A DNA stretch of 64,000 nucleotides, from assembly GCA_001787535.1 (NCBI GenBank), contig MFXP01000002.1, forward strand, positions 22,564-86,563, given 5' to 3'. This DNA is from Candidatus Peribacteria bacterium RIFCSPHIGHO2_01_FULL_51_35 (GTDB lineage Bacteria > Patescibacteriota > Gracilibacteria > Peribacterales > Peribacteraceae). A model generated the notes under the pieces. The model was not told where the DNA came from and ran no database searches. It worked only from the letters and a program-made list of their open reading frames with translations. Below, piece by piece: positions 9,243-19,266 of this stretch; the stretch's first letter is position 1, and each line of letters begins with the position of its first letter. Position numbers and translations under genes: made by a program.

Positions 9243-10169
9243 TTATTTCCCATGGAACTTCTTATGAACCTCTTTGAGTTGAGTATTAGTCACGTGTGTA
9301 TATATTTGCGTGGTCGAAAGATCTTTATGGCCAAGCAGTTCCTGCACCGACCGAAGATCTGCGCCGTTCCGAAGGAGATCAGTAGCAAAACTATGTCGGA
9401 GTGTGTGCGGAGAAGGATCCGTAACAATCCCCGCCTGCAGCGCGTATTTTTTGACGACGTTATAAATGCTGATGCGCGACAACCGAAAGTCTTCCCCCGG
9501 AGGCAGCATGTTCAGGGCTTTTCCGTGGTCACGAATAAAAAGGGGATGCAGGTGATCCAGACGAATCTCCAAGTAATCCTTCAATGCGCTCACAGCGACA
9601 TCGGACAGGAAGACAACCCGGAGCTTGCTGCGCTTCCCGCGTACGCTGATCTCACGAGTATTAAAGTTAAGATCCTTGCGGTTCAGAGATCGCAGTTCGG
9701 CCAAGCGAAGGCCGGTGGAAAAGAAGAGGTTGAGGATGGCGCTGTCGCGCTTGCCGGACTTGGTGGAGGTATCCGGTGCCTGCAGCAGGCGAATCAGTTC
9801 TTCTGCAGTCAGCACTTTGACTTTTCGCTGTTCTTCTTTAAAACGCTTTACTCTGTCCGGCGGGTAGACATCCATTTCTTCTTCCTGCACCAAGTATCGC
9901 AAAAAAGCCCGTAGGATTGTGAGATGATGATTTTTGGTACGAACACCCAGCTCCTTGTTTTTCTTGGTGCGGAACTCATGGAGCTTCTGCTTATACATTC
10001 GTACACTCTCCTTGGAAAAGTCTTTGACCGATGAGAGAGGGGAAAGGCGCTGCAGAAGAGCCAGGGACTCTCGGTAGTTTTTCACCGTTAATGTCGATTT
10101 ATTTTCTTCCGATTGCAGGAAGGAAAGGTAACGATTGATAGCCTCTGTCAGCGAGTCGCGTTTGGGCAT
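9243..10169 (-). CDS. Tyrosine recombinase of XerC/XerD family
   Basis: STGLRLAELRSL, HTLRHSFATDLLRNGADLRSVQELLGHKDLSTTQIYTHV. Confidence 0.92.
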   Translation of the reverse strand: MPKRDSLTEAINRYLSFLQSEENKSTLTVKNYRESLALLQRLSPLSSVKDFSKESVRMYKQKLHEFRTKKNKELGVRTKNHHLTILRAFLRYLVQEEEMDVYPPDRVKRFKEEQRKVKVLTAEELIRLLQAPDTSTKSGKRDSAILNLFFSTGLRLAELRSLNRKDLNFNTREISVRGKRSKLRVVFLSDVAVSALKDYLEIRLDHLHPLFIRDHGKALNMLPPGEDFRLSRISIYNVVKKYALQAGIVTDPSPHTLRHSFATDLLRNGADLRSVQELLGHKDLSTTQIYTHVTNTQLKEVHKKFHGK

Positions 10170-10289
10170 AGAATGGCTCTATCTTGGAGACTACCAGATC
10201 TAAGGTTAACATAAAATGCATTATGTTAAGTTATAGAGAGGTGTGCAAGAGCACTTCCCTGCCCCATTGCCTTGAATAATTCGTGTCCA

Positions 10290-10637
10290 ATGCTTCATAC
10301 TCATCCTATGGAAATACCGCAAACATTCGCTCGCCTGCTCGATCGCCCTCCGCCCGGCACCGATATTGCTATGGCCATTCTCCACATTCGCCAACACTTG
10401 CCCAAAAGGTTCTTGGAATTCCCTCTCAATGAAAATGCAATTCATCAGCTTGAAGCGCACAAGCGTTCCTGGGATGATTTATTGGTGGAACAGTCATATG
10501 GAAATGATTGCGATACTGCTGAATATAAAACTCAATGTGAAGAATTTAATGCCATCAGTTTGTCCATCGCTTTGTTGCGCCATTATTTGGAGGACAATTT
10601 TAGCCAGCAGAGTGCTACGTCTGCGGCTCAATCGTAA
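10290..10637 (+). CDS. Hypothetical protein
   Basis: ORF; start ambiguous (10272/10290/10308); 3' end overlaps the convergent gene. Confidence 0.45.
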   Translation: MLHTHPMEIPQTFARLLDRPPPGTDIAMAILHIRQHLPKRFLEFPLNENAIHQLEAHKRSWDDLLVEQSYGNDCDTAEYKTQCEEFNAISLSIALLRHYLEDNFSQQSATSAAQS

Positions 10638-12207
10638 TGTGCGAGAGGATGCGTGGCAGTTCCCCGCTCCATGGCGGCCAGAGCTGAATCTGAACTTTCT
10701 CGACCTCCGGAAGGTTTTTGATGATCCGCAGCGCATCCTCCTTGGACATACCTGCCACTTCCTCGCGCATTTTCTTATTAAGCCTGGCGCCCGTGGGAGC
10801 AAGCGCGTCCAAGACGAATTGTTCGGTGCCCGTGAGATCGACTGTCAGCTTGATCCAGGAGAGGTCATCCGCATAGTCGATGACGTGGACGATCATGCGT
10901 TCCATTTTCAATGTATCTTTGAGTAATTCACGGCCTTCTGTGACGTGCGCTTCCAGTTCTTCGCTGAGCATATTTAAGATCGCTTGAGAGTCGTATGCAT
11001 ACGCGGTGTAGGAGATTTTCCCTTCGATGGGGATGGATGTGACGGGCTCGCCCAAGAACTGCGTTGGAAGCACAAAGTCGTGATATTCGATCTTCGTCAG
11101 TTCATCGTAGTAGAGCATTTCGTAGACGACGCCTTCACCCTTGCCCACGTTCCGCAGAATCCTCTCCTCATCCACCAGTTGCTTGGCATTGGAAAGCAAC
11201 TCGTGCTCCAGTTTTTTCTTCGCAAGATCCACGTCCGCTTGCGAGAGCACGGTGCGATAGGACGTCGTTCCGCCCTTCACGTCGGCTCGATTTTCCCCGT
11301 AGATGAGGGTGCGTTCCTCGGGAGCCAACCCCGGAAATTCCCATTTGATGCCTGCGGGGACATTCGCGCGCGCGCCGATGATTTCTCCGTAAATGTCCAG
11401 GTTTTCCGCACGTGTGCGTATGGTGAGCTCATCCCCCGCCGAAATGTTGATGGGTTCCAAGGTTTTGAAAATCATGCCCGCCTGGTTCATGAGTCGCGTG
11501 CCCGTGCGCAGCGAATAGCGTTCGTTGGATTTGTTGATGATCGTGATAAGAGCCTCTGCGCTCTTGCCGATGAATTCCTTGCTGATTTGATCGAACGTGA
11601 TGGATTTTTCGATGATCACATTGATGGGAATGAGGGGCATGGTACGCACACGGGAGGAAGCTAGCAGCACGGCTCCCGAGGTCGTCAAAAAGATGTTCGC
11701 CGTTTGGTTGACGTTGTCTTGTCGCGGCCAAATGCGGATTTCTGCGGACGGGAGCAAGCGGAAAAAGACGAAGAGGAAAAGTCCGGCGCTCACGGCGATC
11801 AATATCCAAATGCGGATTTTCGGCAGTGACAGAAGTCCCATGGATTGCAAGCGCGAGCGCAGTTCCTGCCGCCACACGTGCGGCGAAAAAAGGCGGATTG
11901 CTTCCTCCGCGCTCGTGTGGTCTTTGAGGATTTCTCTGAGCTCGCGCGTGCCATCCACCACGCGTACGCCGCTTCTGCGGGTCGCCATAGCCAGCGGTTT
12001 CAGTTTTGTTGCGATGCGCAGTCGACTGCGAATTTTGACGCACTCCTTCAAAAACCCTTCGCGATCTTCCTTCTTTGGAAAGAGTGTCTCTTCACTGCCG
12101 GAGAGCATTGCGATCACTTGCCCCTCGGTTTCCGAGAGTCGTTTTGCAAATGCACTCCATGATTCTTCTTCCTTGGGAAAAAGAACGATGAGAGATTCGG
12201 GTGCCAT
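10615..12207 (-). CDS. Baseplate J/gp47-like membrane protein (CPR-type)
   Basis: 530 aa, one central TM (IRIWILIAVSAGLFLFVFFRLL), long beta-rich C-terminal region; tentative resemblance. Confidence 0.55.
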   Translation of the reverse strand: MAPESLIVLFPKEEESWSAFAKRLSETEGQVIAMLSGSEETLFPKKEDREGFLKECVKIRSRLRIATKLKPLAMATRRSGVRVVDGTRELREILKDHTSAEEAIRLFSPHVWRQELRSRLQSMGLLSLPKIRIWILIAVSAGLFLFVFFRLLPSAEIRIWPRQDNVNQTANIFLTTSGAVLLASSRVRTMPLIPINVIIEKSITFDQISKEFIGKSAEALITIINKSNERYSLRTGTRLMNQAGMIFKTLEPINISAGDELTIRTRAENLDIYGEIIGARANVPAGIKWEFPGLAPEERTLIYGENRADVKGGTTSYRTVLSQADVDLAKKKLEHELLSNAKQLVDEERILRNVGKGEGVVYEMLYYDELTKIEYHDFVLPTQFLGEPVTSIPIEGKISYTAYAYDSQAILNMLSEELEAHVTEGRELLKDTLKMERMIVHVIDYADDLSWIKLTVDLTGTEQFVLDALAPTGARLNKKMREEVAGMSKEDALRIIKNLPEVEKVQIQLWPPWSGELPRILSHITIEPQT

Positions 12208-13403
12208 TACGTTTCAAGAAGGGCTAAGGCAGGCAAATGTTTGCCCGCAATGTATTCCAGCATCGCACCGCCGCCGGTGCTCACAAATGTGTATGCATCC
12301 AGCGGATAGCCGTAGCGCCGGTGGAAATCAATGGTGTCTCCCCCGCCGACGATGGTAACGGCTCCCCGCTTTGTTGCGGCCGCAACGGCCTCCGCGATTC
12401 TCTTGGTGCCGTGTGAAAAACGATTCACTTCGTAGAATCCGAGCGGTCCGTTCCAGAGAATCATCTCCGCTTTCTCAATCACCATGATGTAGCGTTCGAT
12501 GGTGACTTTGCCGATGTCGAAGATCGCCATGTCTCCGACAATGTCCTCCACCGGAAGATCGATCTTCTCAGCGCCCTCTATCGCTTCGGTGGCAACAACA
12601 GCGTCCCGCGGAACGAGAATGTTTGCTTTGCCGTCATTGTCTGCCAACAACATCAATTCCTGTGCTTTCGGTACATATGCTTCTTCATATTTCGATTTGC
12701 CGACATCAAACCCACGTGCCGCAATGAAAGTGTTCGCGACGCATCCTCCTAGTAAAATGTCGTCGCCTTTCGATAGAAATTGCTCAATGATCGGAATTTT
12801 CGTTTCCATCTTTGCTCCACTGATGATGAGCACCAGCGGTCTGCGCGGATCATCGTGCACTTTCGACAGATATTCGAGTTCGTGCGCCAGGTTGAGTCCT
12901 GCGGAGCTTGGGAGCAACTTTGGAAGCTCCACCATGCTGGCATGTTTCCTGTGCGAATTCGTAAATGCATCGTTCACGTACATGTCCCCCAGAGCAGCCA
13001 AATGTTTCGCAAGCGAGGGATCATTTTTCTCTTCGCCCGGTTCGAAGCGCAAATTTTCCACGAGCAACACTTCTCCCGGTTTCAAACTCATTGCCATCTT
13101 TTCCGTTTCGCTGCCTACAACATCGGGTGCAAATGCAACCGATCTCCCGAGTAGCTTCTCGAGAACGGGAACCAGCGGCTTCTGCGTGAACGCGAGATCT
13201 TTCTTTCCTTTCGGCCGACCTTGGTGCGAAAGAACAACGAGCGATGCTTCGGCATCCAGTATCACCTTCATGGTCGGAATAACGGCTTCAATACGTTCAA
13301 AATCCACTACTTTTCCCTCTTCGATAGGCACATCGAATCCGGCACGTACGATCACGCGCTTCCCCTTCATTTTTGATGAATCCATTGTGCGGTAACGGCT
13401 CAT
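12207..13403 (-). CDS. pgk: Phosphoglycerate kinase
   Basis: KRVIVRAGFDVPIEEGKV, SHQGRPKG, NLRFEPGEEKND, WNGPLGFYEV, TIVGGGDT, FVSTGGGAMLEYIAGK. Confidence 0.97.
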   Translation of the reverse strand: MSRYRTMDSSKMKGKRVIVRAGFDVPIEEGKVVDFERIEAVIPTMKVILDAEASLVVLSHQGRPKGKKDLAFTQKPLVPVLEKLLGRSVAFAPDVVGSETEKMAMSLKPGEVLLVENLRFEPGEEKNDPSLAKHLAALGDMYVNDAFTNSHRKHASMVELPKLLPSSAGLNLAHELEYLSKVHDDPRRPLVLIISGAKMETKIPIIEQFLSKGDDILLGGCVANTFIAARGFDVGKSKYEEAYVPKAQELMLLADNDGKANILVPRDAVVATEAIEGAEKIDLPVEDIVGDMAIFDIGKVTIERYIMVIEKAEMILWNGPLGFYEVNRFSHGTKRIAEAVAAATKRGAVTIVGGGDTIDFHRRYGYPLDAYTFVSTGGGAMLEYIAGKHLPALALLET

Positions 13404-13481
13404 AGGTGCGTAGTGTACGCAGGAAGTGCAGAGTTTTCCACTCTGTTGACGGAAGATGGCTTCAGTATAAAATTTCATCAA

Positions 13482-13550
13482 GTGAACGCCATGATGGTGT
13501 TCGCACGGCGGCTGAGTGTTAAGGGACTAGAGAGGTGCTCAGCCGCCTCT
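13482..13550 (+). ncRNA. Putative structured RNA module 0
   Basis: GGCGGCTGAG (13507-13516)/CTCAGCCGCC (13538-13547); preceded by TTGACG at 13446. Confidence 0.45.
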
Positions 13551-13578
13551 TCATACGAAATGTGATATAATTTCTTCA

Positions 13579-13645
13579 CGTGCAGTCGAAACTGCACGTA
13601 TGAGAACAGCGGCCAAGAACCTTCGGGTTCTTGGCCGCTTCTTTG
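13579..13645 (+). ncRNA. Putative structured RNA module 1
   Basis: CGTGCAGT-CGAA-ACTGCACG, then AGCGGCCAAGAACC-TTCG-GGTTCTTGGCCGCT; preceded by tgatataat extended -10. Confidence 0.6.
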
Positions 13646-13700
13646 ATGATATTTTGTAATGATTACTTGACGTTCCTTCCACTCACATTAGTATTTTGAT

Positions 13701-13790
13701 ATGCAGCAGCTCTCCAAATCTGTTGCATGTAAGCAAGGCGAGCTTTTGCTCGCCGGCGGTTGGGACAGGTACCCCCAACCGCCTTTTTTC
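13701..13790 (+). ncRNA. Putative structured RNA module 2 with intrinsic terminator
   Basis: ATGCAGCAG/CTGTTGCAT, GGCGAGC-TTTT-GCTCGCC, GGCGGTTGGG/CCCAACCGCC + T6; TTGACG at 13667. Confidence 0.6.
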
Positions 13791-13844
13791 GGCTTCGGAC
13801 AGAAGTTGACGTATTCAATCTTTTACGTAAATGAGTATTAGTAC

Positions 13845-13911
13845 CTTGCAGCTTGCTGCAAGCGAACAGCGGTCGAGTGCTTCTCCACAGGCCTCGACCG
13901 CTCATTTAAAA
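13845..13911 (+). ncRNA. Putative structured RNA module 3
   Basis: CTTGCAGC-TT-GCTGCAAG, AGCGGTCGAG/CTCGACCGCT; TTGACG at 13806. Confidence 0.55.
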
Positions 13912-13949
13912 ATTCAAGGAATGAGTCTTTTCCTCTATCATCGGAAGCA

Positions 13950-15017
13950 ATGACTTTGCTTCCACTTCTTGCGTTTGCCCTCACTGCACTGGTTCATCTG
14001 GCAGCACTGAAAATTTTTCCGGCGCTCGGAATTCTGGATTTTCCCGAACGGTACGGATTCAACCGCCCGAGACTCCCCTATCCAACGGGAATCCTTTTGA
14101 TTATTTGTTTCATCGCAATTTTTCTTTTTCTCGAAGAAATGACGATGCAGTCTGTGGGCGTGACCATCGGAATCGCGCTGCTCGGCATCTTCGCATTCAT
14201 CGATGACCGCACTCCCCTCCCCTCTTCGCTCAGGCTCGGTATTCAGATCCTGGTTGCGCTGATTATTTTCCTCACCGGAACACGCATCTTTTCGCTCACG
14301 AATCCTCTTTCTGTCGTTTTCCCTTCCTCTGTCATCGACCTGGATAACCTGGTTATCCCTTGGGCCTTTTTTAGCAATCCTTCCGTCATTGGAGCGCTGT
14401 TCACGGTCATCTGGCTCGGGCTCACGATGAATGCCTTGAACTGGTTCGATGGTATTCCGGGACAAGTGAGCACACTCTCGGCGATCGGTTTCTTCACGAT
14501 TGGATTTCTTTCGTTGAGTGACCGCGTGAATCAACCCGAACTCGCAACGATCGCTTTTGTTCTCGGATCCATCTCCTTGGCGGCACTGCTTTTCGATTTC
14601 CCCCCGCCTCGCGTGCTCATGGGCGATACAGGGTCGATGTTTTTTGGCCTCATGCTCGGCGTGCTTACGATCTACGCGGGTGGAAAAGTGGCAACGGCGT
14701 TCCTTGTCCTCGGCGTACCATTGATTGATAGCTTGATCGTGATCGTGCGACGTTTGCTGAAAGGCGTTTCGATCTTCCGTGGCAATACTCGCGATGAACA
14801 TCTTCACCATCGCTTACTTCTGAAAGGATGGTCTGCGCGGCAGATTATTTTGCTCACAGCGGCCATCGGTGCAGGCTTCGGCACGAGCGCTCTCTTCATG
14901 AGCACATTGGAAAAATTCCTTGCGGGGATCGTGTTATTCATTCTCATGCTGTTTCTTTCCTATTATTCACGTCCCGAGATCGATCCCGCAGGCGCGGGAT
15001 CGATCTCTACGAAATAA
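13950..15017 (+). CDS. WecA/MraY-family undecaprenyl-phosphate glycosyl-1-phosphate transferase
   Basis: Multi-TM, FIDDR, NALNWFDGIPG, MGDTGSMFFG, RDEHLHHRLLLKGW. Confidence 0.93.
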   Translation: MTLLPLLAFALTALVHLAALKIFPALGILDFPERYGFNRPRLPYPTGILLIICFIAIFLFLEEMTMQSVGVTIGIALLGIFAFIDDRTPLPSSLRLGIQILVALIIFLTGTRIFSLTNPLSVVFPSSVIDLDNLVIPWAFFSNPSVIGALFTVIWLGLTMNALNWFDGIPGQVSTLSAIGFFTIGFLSLSDRVNQPELATIAFVLGSISLAALLFDFPPPRVLMGDTGSMFFGLMLGVLTIYAGGKVATAFLVLGVPLIDSLIVIVRRLLKGVSIFRGNTRDEHLHHRLLLKGWSARQIILLTAAIGAGFGTSALFMSTLEKFLAGIVLFILMLFLSYYSRPEIDPAGAGSISTK

Positions 15018-15024
15018 TCTTGCC

Positions 15025-15351
15025 ATGAATTTTTCTCACTATCATCTTATCGTGTACGTTCCCCTTTCGCACGCGGATGCTGTTCGAAAGGCATTGGCCA
15101 ACGCAGGCGCAGGAATGATCGGGAACTATGACAACTGCTCCTTTTCGATGAAAGGAGCAGGACGGTTTAGACCGCTCAAGGGCTCAAATCCTACAATTGG
15201 AAAACAAGGAAAAATCGAAGAAGTACCGGAAGAAAGAATCGAAGTGGTTGTGACCTCACACCAATTGAAAGGAGTGGTCGAAGCCGTTAAAAAGGTTCAT
15301 CCGTACGAGGAACCGGCCATTCATGTGCTTCCCATGATTCTGGAGCCTTGA
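15025..15351 (+). CDS. YqfO/NIF3-associated PII-like domain protein
   Basis: YVPLSHADAVRKALANAGAGMIGNYDNCSFSMKGAGRFRPLKGSNPTIG ... HPYEEPAIHVLPM. Confidence 0.85.
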   Translation: MNFSHYHLIVYVPLSHADAVRKALANAGAGMIGNYDNCSFSMKGAGRFRPLKGSNPTIGKQGKIEEVPEERIEVVVTSHQLKGVVEAVKKVHPYEEPAIHVLPMILEP

Positions 15352-16070
15352 AACAGGAGGAAATGCTCTGTAGTGTTCGTACCTTTATGCTGCCACAACA
15401 CGAGCGAGCCAAAGAGCCCATCTCCCAAATTCTGTCCGCCTCAACCGACAAGGAGCGCATTTGTGCAATTTCAGAAATAATGAAACTTTTTGTCGATGAG
15501 CTCCGAATACGAATACTTCATGTTCTTCTTGAGAGTGATGAGATGCACGTTAAGGCTTTGTCTAGATGGCTTCGGATGTCACAGCCTGCAGTTTCTCGTC
15601 ACCTTGCATTGCTAAGGCACGCCGGAGTGCTCACTCTGCGGAAAGGCGGGAAATATAATTTCTATAGTATTAGTGAAAATTTTCGAGAACTTCTGAATGT
15701 CTGCATTCCGAATACTATCCAATTATCGGAGAATTCTTGGCAAATTGAAGGTGATGGTTCAATGGCTGATGGGAAACCATTTCCTGTAGAGCTACCTCTA
15801 CAATCATTTCCACAAACACCATCTCAGTCTCCGCGTTCAGCGGAAAAGCCGATCAAAAATCCTGTGGATTATGTGTTCACGAGAATCAGAGATGCTATTC
15901 GTCCGGAGTATCAATCTGATTGGGATCAGAAAAGAGAACTTGCGGAGGATATAATCTCGAGGCGCTTAGAAGGAGGAGCTTCACCGAAAGATTGTGCAGA
16001 AGCAATGATCGCGAACATGGCAAAATCCAAAAGCGCACATCAGATGCGTGACGCTGAATCAAAAAACTGA
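15348..16070 (+). CDS. ArsR-family transcriptional regulator with C-terminal extension
   Basis: wHTH DELRIRILHVLLESDEMHVKALSRWLRMSQPAVSRHLALLRHAGVLTLRKGGKYNFYSI; start uncertain. Confidence 0.85.
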   Translation: MKQEEMLCSVRTFMLPQHERAKEPISQILSASTDKERICAISEIMKLFVDELRIRILHVLLESDEMHVKALSRWLRMSQPAVSRHLALLRHAGVLTLRKGGKYNFYSISENFRELLNVCIPNTIQLSENSWQIEGDGSMADGKPFPVELPLQSFPQTPSQSPRSAEKPIKNPVDYVFTRIRDAIRPEYQSDWDQKRELAEDIISRRLEGGASPKDCAEAMIANMAKSKSAHQMRDAESKN

Positions 16071-16073
16071 TAA

Positions 16074-17525
16074 TTATTCCTTCTCGTACTTCATCGGGCT
16101 GCTCAGGATTCCTCCCGGCTGCACCTGCACGACGACTGTTTGGTGTCCGCGCGGGAGCATCTGCACCACAGCTTCGCCGTTTTCAAAGTCGAGCGCGGAG
16201 AGCGTTTCCGGTCGGAATTCCGCCGTGCCGTAGGCGCTCCTTAAATACAGATCACTCGTGAGTTCCGGTGAGCGAATGGGACTGCCCTGTGCATCCAGCA
16301 GACGGATTCTGAGCTTCTCCCAACCGCGGCTGAACGCTCCGTCATGCATCAAGTCGATACTTGTCACGTTGTTCGATGTGATCATGAGAGGTGCGGCGGC
16401 GGCAACCGTTTCCTGCTTGATGATTTCAATCGGAACATCCTGCGGCGCTTCCGCAAGCTGGACGATGGCAGTGTTCTTCAATTCCATCGCAATGCGTCTG
16501 CTTTCACGGTTCTTGATGCGCTGCTCGCGCCGCTCGGCAACCGTCATGCGTTTTCGAACCGTCTTTTCGATTGTTTCTTGATCGGAGTTCTCGGCAACCG
16601 TGATGACGGGCTTGTAATGCGCTTGCACGTATTCCAGCGGGTTCACCGTGCACTGCAGACCGTACTCGCGCTTAAGTCCCGTGTTGATGGCTTCCGCGAA
16701 ACTGACACCCGCCTCCTTCATGTCCGACGTTGTGAACGACCAGAACGGATTGCCTCCGATTTCCGTGCCGTCTTTGCAGACGTCACGCTGCACTTGGAAG
16801 TGCAGGTGCGGCCCGGAGGCATTGCCCGTCATGCCGCTCGCTCCAATCGTCTCGCCTTTTTGCACCACGGTTCCGTTGGAAACGAACACGCCGCTCAGGT
16901 GAGCGTAGAGCGAGTACAGCGTGATGACTTCAGTGGGCTTTTCCGGATTCGGCACGCGCGGATGTTTGACGATGATGTACTTGCCGAAGCCGCTCGGCTG
17001 CTCCGCAGTCGCGATGACGATGCCTTGCATAATGGAACGCACGGGCGTTCCTTCCGGGACGCGAATGTCGATGCCTACGTGCCCTCCGCGTCCTCCTCCT
17101 GTCTTGTACGTACCAAAGTGATCAACCGAGAAGACGATCTGTTCGAGGACGTCATCCTTGCCCAATGCATCATGAGATCTGTAGGAAGGCAGTGGAATAA
17201 GCAGATCTTTCGGCACTTGGCGATACGTGTGCGTACCGGAATCGCCGCCGTACAGAGACCATTTGCGATAGTCCGGGACGAGTTCAATCGGCTCGATTGT
17301 TCCATCGTAGACGATCAAGCTATCATCGTACTGTCCCATCACGGACTTCCAGAACACGTGCCAACCGTGTTGCCCCACCATGTTCCCCGTCACAAATGCG
17401 AACAGAGAAAGCACGGCCACCCAGAAAGACGTCCTCTCTGCCAAATAATGGAATGCATGCGGCTCCTTCTTCTTATGAAGAGCGGCGGAGCGGAAGCCCA
17501 AGCGCTTTTTTGACACAGTATTCAT
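16074..17525 (-). CDS. M23-family metallopeptidase with N-terminal TM
   Basis: GGHVGIDIRVPEGTPV, YAHLSGVFVSNGTVVQKGETIGASGMTGNASGPHLHFQVQ. Confidence 0.95.
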   Translation of the reverse strand: MNTVSKKRLGFRSAALHKKKEPHAFHYLAERTSFWVAVLSLFAFVTGNMVGQHGWHVFWKSVMGQYDDSLIVYDGTIEPIELVPDYRKWSLYGGDSGTHTYRQVPKDLLIPLPSYRSHDALGKDDVLEQIVFSVDHFGTYKTGGGRGGHVGIDIRVPEGTPVRSIMQGIVIATAEQPSGFGKYIIVKHPRVPNPEKPTEVITLYSLYAHLSGVFVSNGTVVQKGETIGASGMTGNASGPHLHFQVQRDVCKDGTEIGGNPFWSFTTSDMKEAGVSFAEAINTGLKREYGLQCTVNPLEYVQAHYKPVITVAENSDQETIEKTVRKRMTVAERREQRIKNRESRRIAMELKNTAIVQLAEAPQDVPIEIIKQETVAAAAPLMITSNNVTSIDLMHDGAFSRGWEKLRIRLLDAQGSPIRSPELTSDLYLRSAYGTAEFRPETLSALDFENGEAVVQMLPRGHQTVVVQVQPGGILSSPMKYEKE

Positions 17526-17572
17526 AGTTTGTTTTTATGTATATATAATATCATATTTTGACCAATTAATCA

Positions 17573-18583
17573 ATGAATGAGAAAGTAACCATTTGGCTCC
17601 CTGATGCCAAAAAAACGACCTCCTGCGGAGAGTCGATGGCAAAGACGTTCTATGACGTTCCGCTCGATATTTGTCTGCGCGGAGAGTTGGGAGCAGGCAA
17701 AACGACGTTTTTACAGGGATTTGCCAGAGCTCTTGGCATCACAGAGCCAATCACGAGCCCCACATATGCCCTGGAGCAACGCTATGAGACCGCCAAGGGT
17801 ATGTCTCTCATTCACATCGATCTGTATCGCTTACGTGCAAAGCAGGCCAAGGAATTGCTCTCCACGACAGATAATCATAATGGCATTCGCGTCATAGAAT
17901 GGCCGGAGCGCGCGGAGCGATCTACCGCCGAGCATCCGACTATTTTCATCGATCTTGCCGAAGAGAAAAGTGGCAGATCACTGACCTGCATGTTCGAGGA
18001 TATGCCGCTTCCTTCCAAGGATGATATTTATCAGTGGCGTAAAGATGTTCTTCTTCCCAAGCACATTGTTGCGCACTGCGATGCTGTTGGAGCGTTTGCA
18101 GAAAAACTTGCGCGATTGCTCATGAAGAGCGGAACCATCGCACGCCCGCAGGCGCTGCTTCGCGCAGGACAGGTGCATGATCTTTTGCGCTTTATCGATT
18201 TCCGTCCGGGAGCGGCCCCTCCGGGCATGATGGAAACAACAGAAGAAACAAAACGACATACGGATTGGAAGCGGCGTTACAAAGATCTGCATCATGAAGC
18301 TGCATGCACGGAATTTCTGAAGGAACACGGCTATGACGGTCTCGCAGCGATCGTATTGACGCACGGATTCTCGCGTTCGAAGGAACGTGAAACAATCGAG
18401 CAAGAATTGCTGTTCTACGCAGACAAGCGCGCGAAGATGGATGTCATCGTTTCTCTGGATGAACGCTTCCGCGATTTTCGCAAACGGTACGGAGCATCCA
18501 AAGAGAGCGATCAAGCGGAAATCTGGTTCAGGGAGTGCAAAGACCTGGAAGAAAAACTTTTCCCCGAAGGTGCCCCCTTTTAG
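17573..18583 (+). CDS. TsaE-like P-loop domain fused to an HD-like hydrolase domain
   Basis: RGELGAGKTTFLQGFARALGI..SPTYALEQRYE..LIHIDLYRL then HIVAHCDAVGAFAEKLARLL..AGQVHDLLRFID..LHHEAACTEFLKEHG..LLFYADKRAKMDVIV. Confidence 0.85.
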   Translation: MNEKVTIWLPDAKKTTSCGESMAKTFYDVPLDICLRGELGAGKTTFLQGFARALGITEPITSPTYALEQRYETAKGMSLIHIDLYRLRAKQAKELLSTTDNHNGIRVIEWPERAERSTAEHPTIFIDLAEEKSGRSLTCMFEDMPLPSKDDIYQWRKDVLLPKHIVAHCDAVGAFAEKLARLLMKSGTIARPQALLRAGQVHDLLRFIDFRPGAAPPGMMETTEETKRHTDWKRRYKDLHHEAACTEFLKEHGYDGLAAIVLTHGFSRSKERETIEQELLFYADKRAKMDVIVSLDERFRDFRKRYGASKESDQAEIWFRECKDLEEKLFPEGAPF

Positions 18584-18584
18584 A

Positions 18585-19208
18585 TTAAAAGTTCCACGGA
18601 ATCAATTGGTCTACCAATGCTTTCTCCAGGAGAGTTGCATCGATGGTCAACAGCATGGGAGCAAGCAGCAGCAGAAGAGTGCAGAATGCGGCAATGCAGA
18701 GCATACAAGCGACAAAGAAAGACCAACGAGCCCGTACGTTTTCGTGCAGATGTTGCATGTGTTCTTGCGGATTCATGAGCGTGTCAAGGAAGCGATAGAG
18801 AATTTCCAATTTCGGAATCACAGTGCCAAGGCCGCGCGCAAGCGTGACTCCCGCACGCACAAGTCCGCTTACCGCTGCAACTTCCACGCCATGGTGCAGG
18901 TACACGACGAACACGAGACCGATGAGGAGCAGGACGATGTCGATGCTGCTCTCGGAGAACATGGCCTTAAGCGTCTCTTTGCGTTTGTATCCGTAGACTT
19001 CGGTGTATTTCACATAGTCCAATGTCATATGAGCAATGATGACGAGTGCAAACATGCCGAGATTGAACAAAGCAGCGATCAAAAATGTCACCACCAAGTA
19101 TCCTGCATGAAAGGCAGGCATCTTGTCGTGTTCGTGAATGAACAAACGAATGTTGTTTGTTAGGATGTGCATTTGTGAAATTATAACATATTTCTTATAC
19201 CTTAGCAA
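18585..19208 (-). CDS. Hypothetical multi-TM membrane protein
   Basis: Several hydrophobic segments; start uncertain. Confidence 0.65.
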   Translation of the reverse strand: MLRYKKYVIISQMHILTNNIRLFIHEHDKMPAFHAGYLVVTFLIAALFNLGMFALVIIAHMTLDYVKYTEVYGYKRKETLKAMFSESSIDIVLLLIGLVFVVYLHHGVEVAAVSGLVRAGVTLARGLGTVIPKLEILYRFLDTLMNPQEHMQHLHENVRARWSFFVACMLCIAAFCTLLLLLAPMLLTIDATLLEKALVDQLIPWNF

Positions 19209-19266
19209 TAGACCACAATTGCTTTAGAGAAGACAAGGTCGACTTTCGCAATCAAGCAAATACTTA

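Noticed and set aside
13938-14810. Minus-strand 290-aa ORF
   Set aside because: Antisense to the WecA-like gene; highly charged mirror ORF.
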